A model generated the notes under the pieces. The model did no database searches, had not been told where the DNA came from, and saw only the letters and a list, made by a program, of their open reading frames with translations. A program made the translations under genes and the position numbers. This document shows positions 1 to 12,143 of a DNA stretch of 64,000 nt, one piece after another. Location of the stretch: positions 1 through 64,000 of the forward strand of contig CAZQUZ010000001.1 in assembly GCA_964596675.1 (NCBI GenBank), read 5' to 3'. How positions within the stretch are numbered: position 1 is the stretch's first letter; each line of letters opens with the position of its first letter. Source of the DNA: JAGOMW01 sp964596675 (GTDB lineage Bacteria; Patescibacteriota; Gracilibacteria; BD1-5; UBA2023).

Positions 1-3000
1 GTGACTGATATCCATTCGCAGTATTTGCACCACCTGTAGTATTATTATAGAGCGACTGAAATCCATTTGCCGTATTATCTGTACCTGTGGTATTTGAGCG
101 GAGGACACCGTTTCATATAGCAGTATTCGTCAGTCTAGACCCAGAGCCTCGTCCCACTGTCATTCAGTTTATCTGAGCATCTGCTGTGGTGATAATAGAA
201 CCCGTACTCGCTGTACCTATGGGAGCAAGACGAAATGCCTCTATATTATTTCTCCGAAATACGACATCGGTGTTATCTGTAGTACCGAGGAAGTTCGTAG
301 CAGGATTTGTACCAGCATTACCGAGGAGAGACCATCCTCCACCAGCAGATGCTGCCCATCTCGCATTCCCAGAGGCATCTGATGTGAGGACGAATCCTGC
401 CGTAGCTCCAGATGAGATACGCAGACCGTAGAAACTGCCTGTACCAGCGACATCGAGCTTATATCCAGGAGTAGAGGTACCGATACCCAGATTACCAGAT
501 GAGTCCAATATCATCCTTTCAGTATTATTATTTGTGTTAAAAGTCAAAAACCCACCTACAGCACCTCATCCTCTATAAAAATTAATAGAAGTATTTACAG
601 TATCATAGAATGATCATTCTATAGAAAACATCTTTCAGCTAAAAGCTGAAGGCTGTGTTCACCATGATCGAACTCAAAGTGAAGTACCAGTTCCAGCAGA
701 ATTACCTTCAAACTGACGAGCGAGCACTGCCTTCATAGTACCACCAGCAGTCATATCAGCTATATCAATGTTTGCTCATGGTGTAGATGTACCGATACCG
801 ATTTTCTGAGCAACATAAAGATTACTCATATAATCATAATTCGTCGGTGTAGGCATATATACAGTACCTGTACTGGATCCATCTAAAGGATTATCTATGT
901 ACGTAGTGGTACTACCATTTTGAGATATTAACTGTGCGCGAACCTGAATATGTCGATAATTAGCTGGTGTTCTTACCTGCACCTCGTACACTCATGTTCA
1001 CATTTTTACGAGTCGCACATATTCACTCACTGGTCCTGCGACCAATCCGTCATTGGGTGACCCGAAAGCTGCACCGTTTTGTCTTGCAGAGATATAAAAG
1101 TCGATTGGGAGAAGATTGGGGTTATAGCCAAAATTCGAAAAAGCGTCTATAATAGATACTTTCATGCTAGCAGCAGTATAGAGTGAAGCTGACATATTGA
1201 TATCTGCTATTTTTTTCCAGTTTAGATCCAGTGCTCATCAGAATATCCAATTATACTCTGGATACAGATTAGAGTATCTTACTGTCCTGCCATTTACATC
1301 GAGTTTGGCTGTAGGAGTATTCGTACCGATACCGACATTTGCACCACTACCGAGGATGAGTGTGTTAGACTGAGCAAGAGAGACATTGGCACCGAGAGCG
1401 GTAGCGTTCGTGATAGTACCATTTGTATAGGTAGTATTGGCACCGAGGAAGGTATTATTGGAACCTGAAAGCGATACGCTAAAATTATATCCAGCCTGAT
1501 ATCATTGCGCTGTATTTGCATTTCCTATCGTATTATTATAAAGACTATAGGAGCCATTTGCTGTATTCAAACTTCCCGTAGTATTCTGAGAAAGAACATA
1601 TACACCATTAGCAGTATTATCATATCCTGTGGTATTAGAATAGAGAGCACTCATTCCATTCGCAGTATTATTACTTGCTGTAGTATTTGAAAAGAGGGCA
1701 GTTTCTCCATTCGCGGTGTTGTTGAATCCTGTGGTATTGGAGAAGAGAGCGCTTTCTCCATTCGCAGTATTATAGCTTCCTGTAATATTGAAGTAGAGGG
1801 CAGCAGCACCATTCGCGATATTTTGTCGTCCGGTGGTATTGGAGAAGAGAGCATTCATTCCATTCGCAGTATTATAGCGTCATGATGTATTTCTCGTGAG
1901 CGCACCATTTCCTACTGCGACATTCGAGTATCCTGTAGACGGTATACCTGGAGTACCATAGAGTGCCTGGTATCCGATAGCGACGTTATCATAGGCAGTG
2001 GCTCCTACTCCTGCATTAAAACCACCATAGAGGGCCTGGTATCCGATAGCGGTATTTGGGGTAGTACCACCAGTGGCGACTATACGATAAGCAGCATCCG
2101 TTCAGACAGCAGTATGATTCGATCATGTAGTATTATAATAGAGCGCACCTACGCCATTCGCGGTGTTATCACTTCCGCCAGTATTTGAATAGAGTGAATC
2201 CCGCCCAACCGCAATATTATTATTACCGGTTTTATTATTTAGGAGAGCCCTATATCAATTCGCTACATTATCATTTCCGCTAGTATTTCCATTGAGTGCT
2301 GCATAACCATTCGCCGTATTGTTACTTCCTGTAGAGTTATAAAAGAGTGCTATTCTTCCATTCGCCGTATTATTATTACCAGTAGTATTATTTCTGAGGG
2401 CTTCATTTCAGTTCGCTACATTATTGCCTCATGTAGTATTTAAGAATAGACTATAGGATCCATTTGCTACATTATTTACACCCATCGTGTTGGATCGGAG
2501 TGCATAGGTTCCATTCGCAGTATTATAGCTTCATCCAGTATTTGTATAGAGTGCGCTATATCCATTTGCAGTATTATTGTCTCCAGATGTATTTGAGATG
2601 AGAGCATTTGCACCATTGGCAGTATTAAAGCTTCCTATAGTATTCGATGCGAGAGATGAGAATCCGACAGCAGTATTTACACTACCTCATGTATTCGCAT
2701 AGAGAGCACTGGCTCCATATGCAGTATTTTCATTTCCTACAGTATTTTGATAGAGTGCATAGGCACCATTTGCAGTATTGCGATATCCTGTCGTATTCGA
2801 GAAAAGAGAGGCTATACCGAGAGCACTATTACGGAATCCTGTCGAATTATTCGCGAGTGCAGCTTCTCAGAGTGTAGTATTTGTATTATTATTCCCTGCT
2901 CCACGACCGACAGTATGTCCGTTTATCTTGGCATCTGCAGAGACATCGAGCTTCGCAGTCGGTGTAGATGTACCGATACCGACATTGGCACCACTACCGA

Positions 3001-4126
3001 GGATGACAGTATTGGACTGAGATACGACCGTAGTATATCAGATTGCTGTAGCATTGGATATAGTCACATTACTAGTACTATAATTCGATCTAGCACCTAA
3101 AAATGTATTTCCTGTGCCAACTAGGCTACTTAATGGAAGAGTTTGATATCATGCATATGCACCTAGCGCTGTCCCATCAGAACCGTCAGTCATACGAAGA
3201 GCTTGGTATCCATTCGCCGTATTATTACTACCAGCCACCCCCATAAAAAGACTGAATGCTCCATTCGCCGTATTACCACTACCATCTACCAAGTTAGTGA
3301 GCGCTGATGCGCCCATCGCGGTATTATTATCACCCGCAACACTTTGATATAAAGCCTGGTGTCAATATGCTGAATTAGAATTTCCAGTGGAATTATATCT
3401 GAGTGCACGATAACCCGTGGCTACATTATATCTTCATATAGTATTATCAAACAATGCAACAAAACCATTCGCATTGTTATAGCTACCAGTAGAATTATTT
3501 GCTAAAGCTCCATATCCTATGGCACTATTATAATTTCCGGTAGTATTCCCTGAAAGTGAGCCATCTCATAGAGCGACATTATTTGATCCTATAGTATTTG
3601 ACTGGAGTGCACGCTCTCCATAACAGATATTACCCACTCATGTACCACTTGGCGTGCATATCTTCACAGGAGTCGTCCAGCGAGCTAGCCCAGTTGCATC
3701 TGTAGTAAGGAGACCTCATGAGAGAGGATTCCCGCCAGTGATTTTTATCTGTCATGCCAGAGATAATCCTGTAGACGTAAGACGTGCTATCTCTATATTA
3801 TTCCTACGAAATACGACATCCGTGTTATCTGTCGTCCCGAGGAAGTTCGATAGAGCGGATAGTCCGGCATTCCCCGTGAGAGCCCACCCACTGGTCCCTG
3901 CCACCACACAGTTCGGCTGACCATAGGTCAGTGCTCCTGTAGAGAATGACTGCACCACCTGCCCTATAGGACATGGATTCGAAAACATATTCGAAAAGTA
4001 TTCCCCGAAGGCTCCACCTGCATATGAGCCACCAGGCCCAGTCGGTGGGAATGTGACCGCAGCGAGTGGACTCGTCGATATCACCATGAGGAGTGATACT
4101 ATGAGTGTGATACGAGAGAGAGACAT
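1..4126 (-). CDS. Giant secreted YadA-like repeat adhesin, C-terminus outside window
   Basis: This is a very long secreted protein of at least 1375 residues that runs off the left edge. Residues 1-23 form a signal peptide (MSLSRITLIVSLLMV... then LAAVTFP). Most of the rest is a 17-residue repeat of the type ALFSNTTGxNNTANGEx, about three dozen copies at roughly 1500-2900 and 3190-3620, resuming at 1-130. Such repeats form the left-handed beta-roll head of YadA-like and trimeric adhesins. The repeat blocks alternate with segments such as VGIGTSTPxAKLDV and FLGTTDNTDVVFRRNNIE, which often precede a chaperone-of-endosialidase or fibre domain; that end lies outside the window. All uninterrupted pieces share one frame and are separated only by UGA. 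Its start lies 27 bp after the stop of the upstream surface-protein gene, so the two are probably cotranscribed. Adhesion is inferred from the repeats. Confidence 0.8.
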
Positions 4127-4153
4127 AGGAGGGAAGATTAGAGATATGAGTGA

Positions 4154-5515
4154 TTAGCGGAGATTTTCGAGTCACGGTGGAGGATCCTGTATGGTGCGTG
4201 GGTCATGCTCGATGACGAGAGAGTAGGCATCTTTCGAGTTATTTTTATAGGCTCGACGGGCTCATGAGCCATCATATATACGGAAGTAGTTCATATCATA
4301 CTTGATAGCATTATCATAGCTACATGGTGTGAATCCGAGATCATTAAATGTAGGGCATATCGCTCATCCATCTCGAGAGCTTCATCCGATAGTGTTATAG
4401 CCTCAGAGTGCTCATCTGATATAGAGCTGATTGCGTGGGATATCGACGAAGAGTGATGACTTCGATACATAGTAAGGTGAGAGTGTCCCTGTGAGGAACT
4501 CTTCTCAGGAGAATATAGATCCCTCAGCAAATACCACAGACTGTATCTCTTTGACACTTCACTTGATCCAGATGTTTCATCACTGTCATTTTTCATTTTT
4601 CAGAGATATGATGACACGAGACTTATCGAGGAGTCCTGGTGTCATGACATCGACATCGAGGTATATATCAGCCCCGATGACGATGAGACTGCGCGAGAAG
4701 TCATTATCGAATGTCGTCTTTATGTCGGAATATGTGAGAAATTCGCCACCATCATTCGGCATCTTTCTGAATATCATAGCACGATTGAGGGACTGGGCTC
4801 ATGCACCACTCAGATCGGTATTGATTTTGCCTCATGCATTTCTTATGAGGATCGTGACATTCTTACGGATAACATTCATATAGCTCGAGAGGGATGCTGT
4901 CTGGATAGGGGCACCGACATCATAGAGGACATTATAGGTCTTCGAACCTCAGATACTGGATGCCACGCTCACCTTTCCGATGAATCCCTCAGGAGTGAGT
5001 ATAGTGATGCCTGATCCCGTATCTACAGAAAATGGTAACCATCCCAGTGTAGGACTATATCCATATCCGACGAGATGGCGAGTATCTGGCATATACCACA
5101 CTCATGATGCATATGTCTCTCAGTGATTGAGTGATATCCACCCAGCATTGGGACTCCAGGCATATCCAGAGAGGTACCATGGATCACGGACATTGGATCC
5201 TGGTGGTGGAGGTATCATCGTGACGGCACTCTCAGAAAAGGTAGTCCAGCCTACTGTCTCCATCCAGAATATCCCAGTCAGATAGACTCAGCTAGAGCTC
5301 CCGACGGTGACGACTTCAGCACCCGAATATCATGATGGAGTATCATCGAATGAGATTGCTCCAGCATTTCATCCAGTACTGTATACTCCTGTCACATGAG
5401 ACTCTCCTCCGACACCAGTTATAAAAACGCCTATAGAGGCACCAAAAACATAAAATACTCATGCACAAAGTGCGATGAGGAGACTAGGCGCTAGAAGTCG
5501 AGGCGTCTTCAGCAT
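4154..5515 (-). CDS. Secreted surface protein with GWISL-type motifs
   Basis: A 453-residue protein with an N-terminal hydrophobic signal or anchor (MLKTPRLLAPSLLIALCA). The middle carries motifs of the kind SGYAWSPNAGWISLNH and GYGYSPTLGWLPFSV, which I recall from many CPR exported proteins of unknown function. Frequent G*, W and Y and no enzyme motif suggest an extracellular beta-rich protein. About a dozen UGA codons lie in frame, and the gene ends at TAA. A clear promoter lies upstream at 5540-5567, and the giant repeat adhesin follows 27 bp downstream, so the two probably form a surface-protein operon. The function is unknown. The C-terminal third (residues about 300-453) has no recognisable family. 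Confidence 0.75.
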
Positions 5516-5539
5516 GAAAAAATGAAAAATACTCCTCGG

Positions 5540-5567
5540 ATTATATAGAGAGTAATGGCATTATCAA
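5540..5567 (-). promoter_or_regulatory. Promoter of the surface-protein operon
   Basis: On the minus strand TTGATA (5562-5567) and TATAAT (5540-5545) are separated by 16 nt. The predicted start is about 20 nt before the ATG at 5515. The rest of the 5516-5717 gap shows nothing I can name. Confidence 0.6.
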
Positions 5568-5717
5568 GAGGTAAAACCAAATATTCTCTGGACGTATCGT
5601 ATAAAACATGTATACGATTATTATGAAAGAGGAATCATCTAAAATCCTCCTAAAAAATGCATATACAGTTTTTTATAATACATAAAATATTATCGATGTC
5701 TCGTCTCCTATACTCTA

Positions 5718-7718
5718 CTACTTCCCCACGCTACCGTACGCTTGGACTCGAAATGCGTACTTATCATCCACAAATCGTCACTTCAAAGAAGAAATACAGC
5801 GAATAATATTATTATGCCAGTTCGCATTACTCGATGCATATATCGTGCCGTCAGGATTGCCCCATCGTGAGAGATCGCTGACATACTTATAGTGAGAGAG
5901 GTATCTATTATTAAACGTGGATGCCATCCACTCTACTCCCTCACGTGCGGAACCGAAACTCACTACATCGCCACTATCAGTATTCCCGACGTTTCCGATA
6001 TTGTATGGCGTTTTTAGGTAGTTGCCGAGTGTCGTCTCAGCGAGTCCGACACACATGAGAAAACTCGAATCGAGACGAGCATCGAGAGCAACATCCGTCC
6101 AGAGGGCATGATTCTGGAAATCACGACTTGCATACGTTTTGAGGAGATATTTTTGCCGAGCTTCTTCTGTATCTCATTTTATGATGAACTTCCTATCATA
6201 TCCAGTGATATCTGCGCCTGTACCGACTCGTGCGATGATATCAGAGATAAATTTATCCTGATACCGTGATGGGAGCTCGCTATAGTCGAGATGAGAGATA
6301 TCGAGGATGCGGAGTGGATCGATCACTTCCCTATCTTTCCATACCTCGAAGTGGAGATGCGCTCAGGTCGTCATCGGTCCTGCACCGGGAGTTCCAGGAG
6401 CTCCGCCCGTACGACCTATCCTATCACCCTTACGGACGAACTGATATGGAGACACGAATACTTCGGAAATATGTCCATATACAGTCACATATCATCCAGG
6501 ATGTTTCAGTGCCATATATGCATATCATCATGATACTGGTGGGAGTATATAGTGTACATATCCGTCGAGTGGTGCATATATATCTGTTCCTTGGTTAGCT
6601 GGTATATCTATAGCATCATGCTGGGAGCCTACGGCAGCATAGTATGAAGCATCACGAAAGTATGACGATATACCTCGTACAGTAGCTACTGGCCAATCCA
6701 TTATATAGTGACTTCCTGTAGATATTTCTATCTTTTTGAGTGCTCTTTCGCTTCGATAAAATGCGAGGATATTTCCACATTTTTCTATATCTGCACCCGT
6801 CTTTTTTTCTTTTTCACAGCCGTTTTTTTCGAGCAATTTTTGTAGAGATATCGTATAGTCATTTGCCGCACTTCTCCATGATTCTTCGACCTGTTCCTGC
6901 GTTTTTATTTGTTCAGCGATATATTTCTCATAGAGGATCTCTTGTCACTTCGTAGCAGAGACGAGCATTTCTTTATAGTCTCTTTGCGATATGAGAGTCT
7001 TTTTTTGTCTATCGAGGATTTCTTTATCTGCATCGAGTAGAGCGACCTCTTCACGGATGCGTGCCTGGATGGTATTATACTCTTTGATGAGCGATCGATA
7101 GTCCTGGATAAATTTTTGTCCCAATATGCTCACGAGAGATTTATAAGTAATATCTCGAGATGTCTCATCTATCTGACCATCACCTAAGATAAGTGTCTGG
7201 AATATATCGATACTATTCTCATCATCATATATAAGTGTGCCCTCCGAGTAGATATTTGCGAGATACTCTAGGATGATGCCACGATTATTTTTTATACGGA
7301 GAGCGAGTGTGATAGAGAGATCCTGGTACTCTTCGATACGGATATTTTTTTCTCGCATAGCAGCTTCTGTCTTCGCTATACTCGCAGCTGTCTCAGTGAT
7401 ATGATACTCGATAGTATGGACTGCCTCTTCGAGAGATATTCGTTTTTCGGTAGTTTTTTGCTTTTTCTCTGTATAGGCTTTGGTTACGCCTTCGAGACGT
7501 TTTTTGAGTCACTCGAGACCTGTGAGGATATACTCTTTTTCATAGACTTCTGTAGACCCGCTCTGGTCGAGTGCAGGATTATCGAAGAGCATAGCATATT
7601 CTTCACGCTTAAAAGCATCAATAATACGTCCTCATGTGGTTGGATCGAGAGCGAGGACGAGAAAAGGGGAAGAAAGAGTAAAGAAAAGAGATGTATATAT
7701 CCAAGAATGTATTTTCAT
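5718..7718 (-). CDS. EnvC-like coiled-coil M23 murein endopeptidase with C-terminal lysozyme-like region
   Basis: A 666-residue secreted peptidoglycan hydrolase. Residues 1-24 are a signal peptide. Residues about 60-300 are a charged coiled coil (EKKQKTTEKRISLEEAV, LLDADKEILDRQKKT) like the regulatory arm of EnvC or NlpD-type proteins. The peptidase M23 domain follows, with the first zinc ligands in SQHDAIDIPANQG (H367, D371) and the second motif HLHFEVW near residue 452, so the zinc site looks complete. From residue 555 the sequence CVGLAETTLGNYLKTPYNIG and a downstream FNNRYLSHYK resemble lysozyme- or glucosaminidase-type domains, but I cannot place the family firmly. Four short pieces join in one frame through UGA; the last UGA (5778-5780) is followed by 19 more codons to TAG. 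A role in cell separation or wall remodelling is inferred. Confidence 0.85.
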
Positions 7719-7817
7719 ACCAATATACTATCACATCTTTCGCATCAGACCGAGGAAATAGTACTATTTTGATGAAAATTATACTTGCAAATATAAGGAA
7801 ATATTTTTCTATATATT

Positions 7818-9095
7818 TTATGAGAGTGTTCTAAAAAATGTCTCCTTTTTTTCCTCCCACCCATCTCACTGTCGGGGAAGGAGAGCTACATCAGTACTGT
7901 TTTCGAGAAAAGAGACGATACCCTCTTCGAGAAAAATAGTGTTTTGACTTCACTTTACATAGATGAGTGTCGGTTCTATATCTTCGAGGAGAGTCACACG
8001 GATAGCATCTCAGAGCACTCGACTCGATAGACTATGAGATACAGCATATTTCGAAGATAATACTGGCACAACATAATGTTCCATAGATGGTCATACGAGA
8101 AAAAATCTAACATTCCTCTCTCCAGAAAAACAGCCGACTATCTCTTTTGCGAGCTCTCAATGAAGGTCTGCAGTCTCATCCCCGAGCTCTCGCATATCTC
8201 AGAGGAAGCAAAAAATACGATACTTTCCGAGAAATGGTACAAGCGATTCGATACCACGAATAAGAGATTCATACCCACCATTATAACTCCCATCGATGAT
8301 GACAGAACCTGCGAGTCCTTTGAGTATACGGGAACGTCAGACCTCCGGAGTGAAGATGCCTTGATGCTGACGGATAATATCTGGATCAATATGGAAAAAC
8401 TCACAGAGTAAATAGAGTGGGAGTATATTCTCTCACTGATACACTCAGAACACAGGGATATCTATATGATACTGGTCTTCTCAGAGATGGATATCTACTG
8501 AGAGATGATCTATCATCTGTACACTATCGATGACATATGCATCAGACTGGGCATCTTTTCCATAATACTGAACTCATATCCTCGTGATAGACTGTCGCTC
8601 AGACTCATGTGCTATCGCCATATCGATAGCACTCTCTATGAGAAGCAGTTTTGCCTGGTGGTAGCGACTGAATGTACCAAATTGCTCAAGATGATTCGGG
8701 GCTACCGGCGTCAGTATAGCAATATGTGGCTTCACGATAGAAAGAAGGAACTCCATCTCACCTGGATGATCGATACCATATTCGAGGATCAAATACCGTG
8801 GATATGGAGTAATATATGTGATACATGCGCGTATAAAAACCCCTATCCAGAGAAGTGGGTTTTTTCATCATGTCTTTGCACCGATGATAGTCAGTGGGAG
8901 TCCATATTCACCGTTATAGTGATATGGCGAGAGTAGGACGGCGGTATCACCATAATACGTACGCAAAAGGTGTGCGATATTCGTAGAAAGTGTCGTCTTT
9001 CCTATCGTACCAGTGACACCGATGACATATGGATGATGTCGTCGTATGATAGCACGAGCAAAAAATGCGAGCAAGAAAAGGATGATACGATGCAT
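7818..9095 (-). CDS. Mur ligase family protein, MurF-like, lacking the N-terminal domain
   Basis: A 425-residue ATP-dependent peptide ligase of the Mur family. The P-loop GVTGTIGKTT sits at residues 26-35. The stretch EYGIDHPGEM...PHIAILTPVAPNHLEQFG matches the MurF central domain, which in the family reads E-G-HPGE...NxxxxHLE-FG. IIDGSYNGGYES near residue 270 corresponds to the MurF DDxYNANPxS segment. True MurF has about 80-100 residues before the P-loop that bind the UDP-sugar; here there are only 25, and they are hydrophobic (MHRIILFLLAFFARAII), suggesting membrane attachment. No alternative upstream ATG lies in frame. It may be a MurF with a reduced substrate-binding region or a paralogue acting on another peptide. 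A -35/-10 pair ends 6 nt before the ATG, which supports this start. Confidence 0.75.
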
Positions 9096-9101
9096 AAATA
9101 C

Positions 9102-9129
9102 AAAATAGAGAAAGACTCCAAAAAATCAA
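9102..9129 (-). promoter_or_regulatory. Promoter of the MurF-like gene, predicted leaderless
   Basis: TTGATT (9124-9129), a 16-nt spacer and TATTTT (9102-9107) on the minus strand, with exactly 6 nt to the ATG at 9095. Transcription would begin at or next to the start codon. Confidence 0.45.
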
Positions 9130-9159
9130 GTGATTCATATTTGTGACGGGATTTTTCAT

Positions 9160-9187
9160 TTGCATAAAACGAAAACTTTGATACAAT
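9160..9187 (+). promoter_or_regulatory. Promoter for the plus-strand cluster at 9.2 kb
   Basis: TTGCAT (9160-9165), a 16-nt spacer and TACAAT (9182-9187). The predicted start near 9194 gives a leader of about 38 nt before the ATG at 9232. Confidence 0.6.
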
Positions 9188-9231
9188 TCTCACACAAATC
9201 ATTGCTTTCTACTTCGTCATAATTTCTTCCT

Positions 9232-9609
9232 ATGGCACAAATCATCCATAATAACTTCACATTCACCGTACTCGATGAGATCCAAGTTCAATATAGTGAA
9301 CTCGTGGATCTCGTCATACATAGTGAATCTATAGATAATAATGAAAAACAGTATTGGTTCGATATACTCCCCTCCATGACTGACGAACAGATAGATAGAC
9401 TTTTTAACATACTGATGACAGAACGTCGGCAGCTCGAAGAACTCAATGTAAAGTACGAAGAAGAGATAAAAACACTCAATGAAAAACATCTCATACAGTG
9501 GCAAGCACTCCAATCACAAAAAACACGAGAAAAAGTCCAACAAAAAGAACAAGCTGATACATCTAAGGCTGAAGCTGATACTATGATAGAAATGCTAGAT
9601 ACTCTTTAG
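9232..9609 (+). CDS. Small acidic coiled-coil protein, unknown function
   Basis: A 125-residue soluble protein without in-frame UGA. Residues 1-50 (MAQIIHNNFTFTVLDEIQVQ...) could form a small fold. Residues about 60-115 are a strongly charged helix (RRQLEELNVKYEEEIKTLNE, EKVQQKEQADTSKAEAD) likely to form a coiled coil. No known family is recognised. It is first in a plus-strand run and has its own promoter; the next gene starts 33 nt after its TAG, so the two are probably cotranscribed. Confidence 0.7.
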   Translation: MAQIIHNNFTFTVLDEIQVQYSELVDLVIHSESIDNNEKQYWFDILPSMTDEQIDRLFNILMTERRQLEELNVKYEEEIKTLNEKHLIQWQALQSQKTREKVQQKEQADTSKAEADTMIEMLDTL

Positions 9610-9641
9610 GATAGACTACTACTTTATTATCAGATACTACC

Positions 9642-11555
9642 GTGCATTCTCTTATTACGACAGACATTATCAGATATAACGACCCGAAGAGCGCTACCTC
9701 TTATCGTTCTCATCTTCTCCACCCACAGAGTGATATCACGATAATATGTATCGTCTGATCTGCTCATGAGAATATTACGAGTGTCGTCGAAGATCATTTT
9801 CTAGAGAGTATATCAGGTTGCGAGTGGAAACACTGAGAGGAGGATACTGATTTTTCATATATTACCGAGGGATATAATCATTTCCTCACGAATCTAGCCA
9901 TCGCTGATAGTGAGACTGTATCGATCATATTCGCTGTCGAGAGGGCGAGTCAGCTCATGGTATCGAGCATCGGTGAATGTGAGGTTATCCTTCAGGAAAA
10001 AAATGGATGAGCAAGTAGTATCCATGAAGATACTCGATGACACCATCGATTCGAGCTCATATCGAGTGGTGAGATTCCAGCAGAAAGTAGTATATTTATC
10101 GTATCAAAGTTTCTCGAATGATCTGTATGAGATACGTTTTATGCTGATGCTGCACTTCTCGAGGGTACTGAATTCGGCAATATAGCGAGTGAAGTACTCA
10201 CGCGTGAGCTCCATGAGACTGTCCATATAGTTCGGATAAAACACACTCTCGCGAATACTCTCAGATGACTCGGATGAGAAAAAAGCGAACCAAAATGGAA
10301 AACCATCAGCAAAGAACTCTATAGAAAAACTACGGAACTCCAGCAGCACCCAAAAGTCCAAGATACAAAAACCCTCCTCAACACTGTACTTCAAAAAAAT
10401 CAAAGTGTTTTTACATGGGTATTTCTTGGTCTCGGTGTGCTGATATTTTTCTGACTGGTTTCATATATTATCAGTGCTCTTTTCAGTGCTACAGGCTCTC
10501 AGACAAAAGATGCTAAGAATCTCATCATAGAAGCCAAAAATCTCATAGAATCGAGTCAAAAGCTCACATCAAATACGAGTGCATTTGATGTGACGATATC
10601 ATCAGCAGAAAAGATACTCACTGAACTCGAAACACAATGACTCTATATAAAAGATATAGAAGAACAGCGAAATAAGATAGAGGCGATGAAAAAGGAGATA
10701 TATGACATCCAAACATTTAGTCTAGAAAATAAGACCACTCTTATACCATTCGAGAGCGATAAGATAGAGCCACTCTGATTATCAGAAAAGGAAAAAAAGA
10801 TTAGCATCATCGGAAAAAAGGCAACCGTATACGACCATGCTCTTGGTGATGCTTATCTAAATATTAAGTCCTATCCGAGTGAGGAACGCGCAAAAGACTA
10901 TGCAGTACTCGATGATGGAAACTTCTATATTCTGACAGAATCCAATAAAATCATCGCATCTCGCAAAAATAGCGATATATCATATATAAGCGTCTCTGGG
11001 CAAGAATGATGGGAAAATGCTGATGGAATCAGTACATTTAATGGAAATATTTATCTCTGGAACCGCCTCGAATGACAAATATATAAGCACCGACCATGAA
11101 TCAATGGATTCTCCACGAAAGCTCCTGTACTCCCGAATCCATCTTCTGGCATAGCAGATGTAGGTATTGATGGCGGATTTTATATCCTAAAAGAAGATCA
11201 GAAAATAATCCGATTTCTCTCCTCGAGCAATACACAGAGTGGTATACTCATAAATAAAATCCCTGGGGATTATACTATAGGAAAAAATGGAACATATCCA
11301 AAACTCTACACACGATGAGAGCTTAACTATATATACATATTTGATAAAGATAAGATATGGATATTTCAGCCTGATGCCAAAAGATTCCAGGATATACGAT
11401 CATGGAATTATATAGCACAGATACAACTACAGAGCAAAGAGGAGCTGCGCGATATCGCGATTGTACGAGATGGACTTATATATATTCTGACTGAAAAATG
11501 AGTCTATGATATGGTATTTGAGATTGTCGATAATAAAGTTATCCTTAGGTCATAA
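9642..11555 (+). CDS. Membrane protein: PP2C-like N-terminal domain, one TM segment, propeller-like C-terminal domain
   Basis: A 637-residue protein using a GTG start, since no ATG lies in this frame between the upstream TAG (9612) and the conserved-looking start of the domain. Residues about 1-200 resemble PP2C/SpoIIE-type phosphatases: VSIIFAVERASQLMVSSIGE followed by LISSGEIPAESSIFIVSKFL matches the family pattern of an internal strand pair and a GE..DxLlL-type turn, though the metal-binding aspartates are not obvious. One TM helix (VFTWVFLGLGVLIFFGLVSY) lies near residues 263-282. A short coiled coil and repeated strand segments (LDDGNFYILTE, FNGNIYLWNR, DGGFYILKED, YIYIFDKDKIWIFQ) then suggest a beta-propeller outside the membrane. 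Numerous UGA codons lie in frame. Its role could be surface signalling, but this is inferred from architecture only. Confidence 0.65.
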
Positions 11556-11566
11556 TATTTATTCTC

Positions 11567-12139
11567 GTGTATCGTCTACAAGGACTTATTCTCTATAAGC
11601 AAATCATTCGTGATAATCATATAAGAAATGTCATATTTACACAAGAGTATGGAAAGATAACCGCATGGGAAAAGTGAGTAAGCAAGAGTGACATAGGGAG
11701 CATCGTAGAGCTTATGATAGAGAGAAGAAATGGCCAGAATACTATAAAAAAAATATCTCTCATAAAGAATATTCCGTTCTATACCTGGTCATATGAGGCG
11801 ATATTAGAGTATCTTTGTCTCCTAAAAATACTTTATCAGACACTCCCCGAGTGAGTAGAACAAAGAAATATTTACGATATTACACTTGCATTTACGAAAA
11901 AATTTGAGTGAGTATGAAATGTATGAATAATACTCATAGCACAATTTATATCACTAAAAATACTCGGCTATATATCACATGAATCACCCAATATGCCAAT
12001 ATGAATAAATCTCCAGTCAATCATAAATGCTAAAAGTATGAAAAGTATACCTTTTGAATCATATCTTTGAGATGATGAAAAACGTGCATTAAAAATCATC
12101 ATACAACAGGCCATTCATTCCTATTCATTTCATCCTTAA
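11567..12139 (+). CDS. recO: Short RecO-like DNA repair protein
   Basis: A 190-residue protein with a GTG start, beginning YRLQGLILYKQIIRDNHIRN and VIFTQEYGKITAWEKG*VSK. This matches the RecO OB-fold N-terminus, where family members read xxGIVLxxxxYxExDxxxxxFTxExGKxxxxAKGARK. After the OB fold comes the helical domain (SYEAILEYLCLLKILYQTLPEG*). RecO loads RecA on SSB-coated DNA in the RecFOR pathway. The protein is shorter than typical RecO (about 240 residues), and I see no four-cysteine zinc finger. It starts 12 nt after the previous stop and ends 5 nt before pilD, so it is part of an operon. Next to prepilin peptidase and in a genome with dprA, it may also serve transformation (inference). 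Confidence 0.65.
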
Positions 12140-12143
12140 TTCT

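Noticed and set aside
1..3620. Regular short repeats that look like a CRISPR or minisatellite array
   Set aside because: The period is 51 nt, the units diverge at the third codon positions, and all lie in one open frame coding for NTANG-type beta-roll repeats.
8076..8411. Plus-strand 111-codon frame
   Set aside because: It is antisense to the MurF-like gene, whose minus-strand frame reads through the whole region with family motifs.
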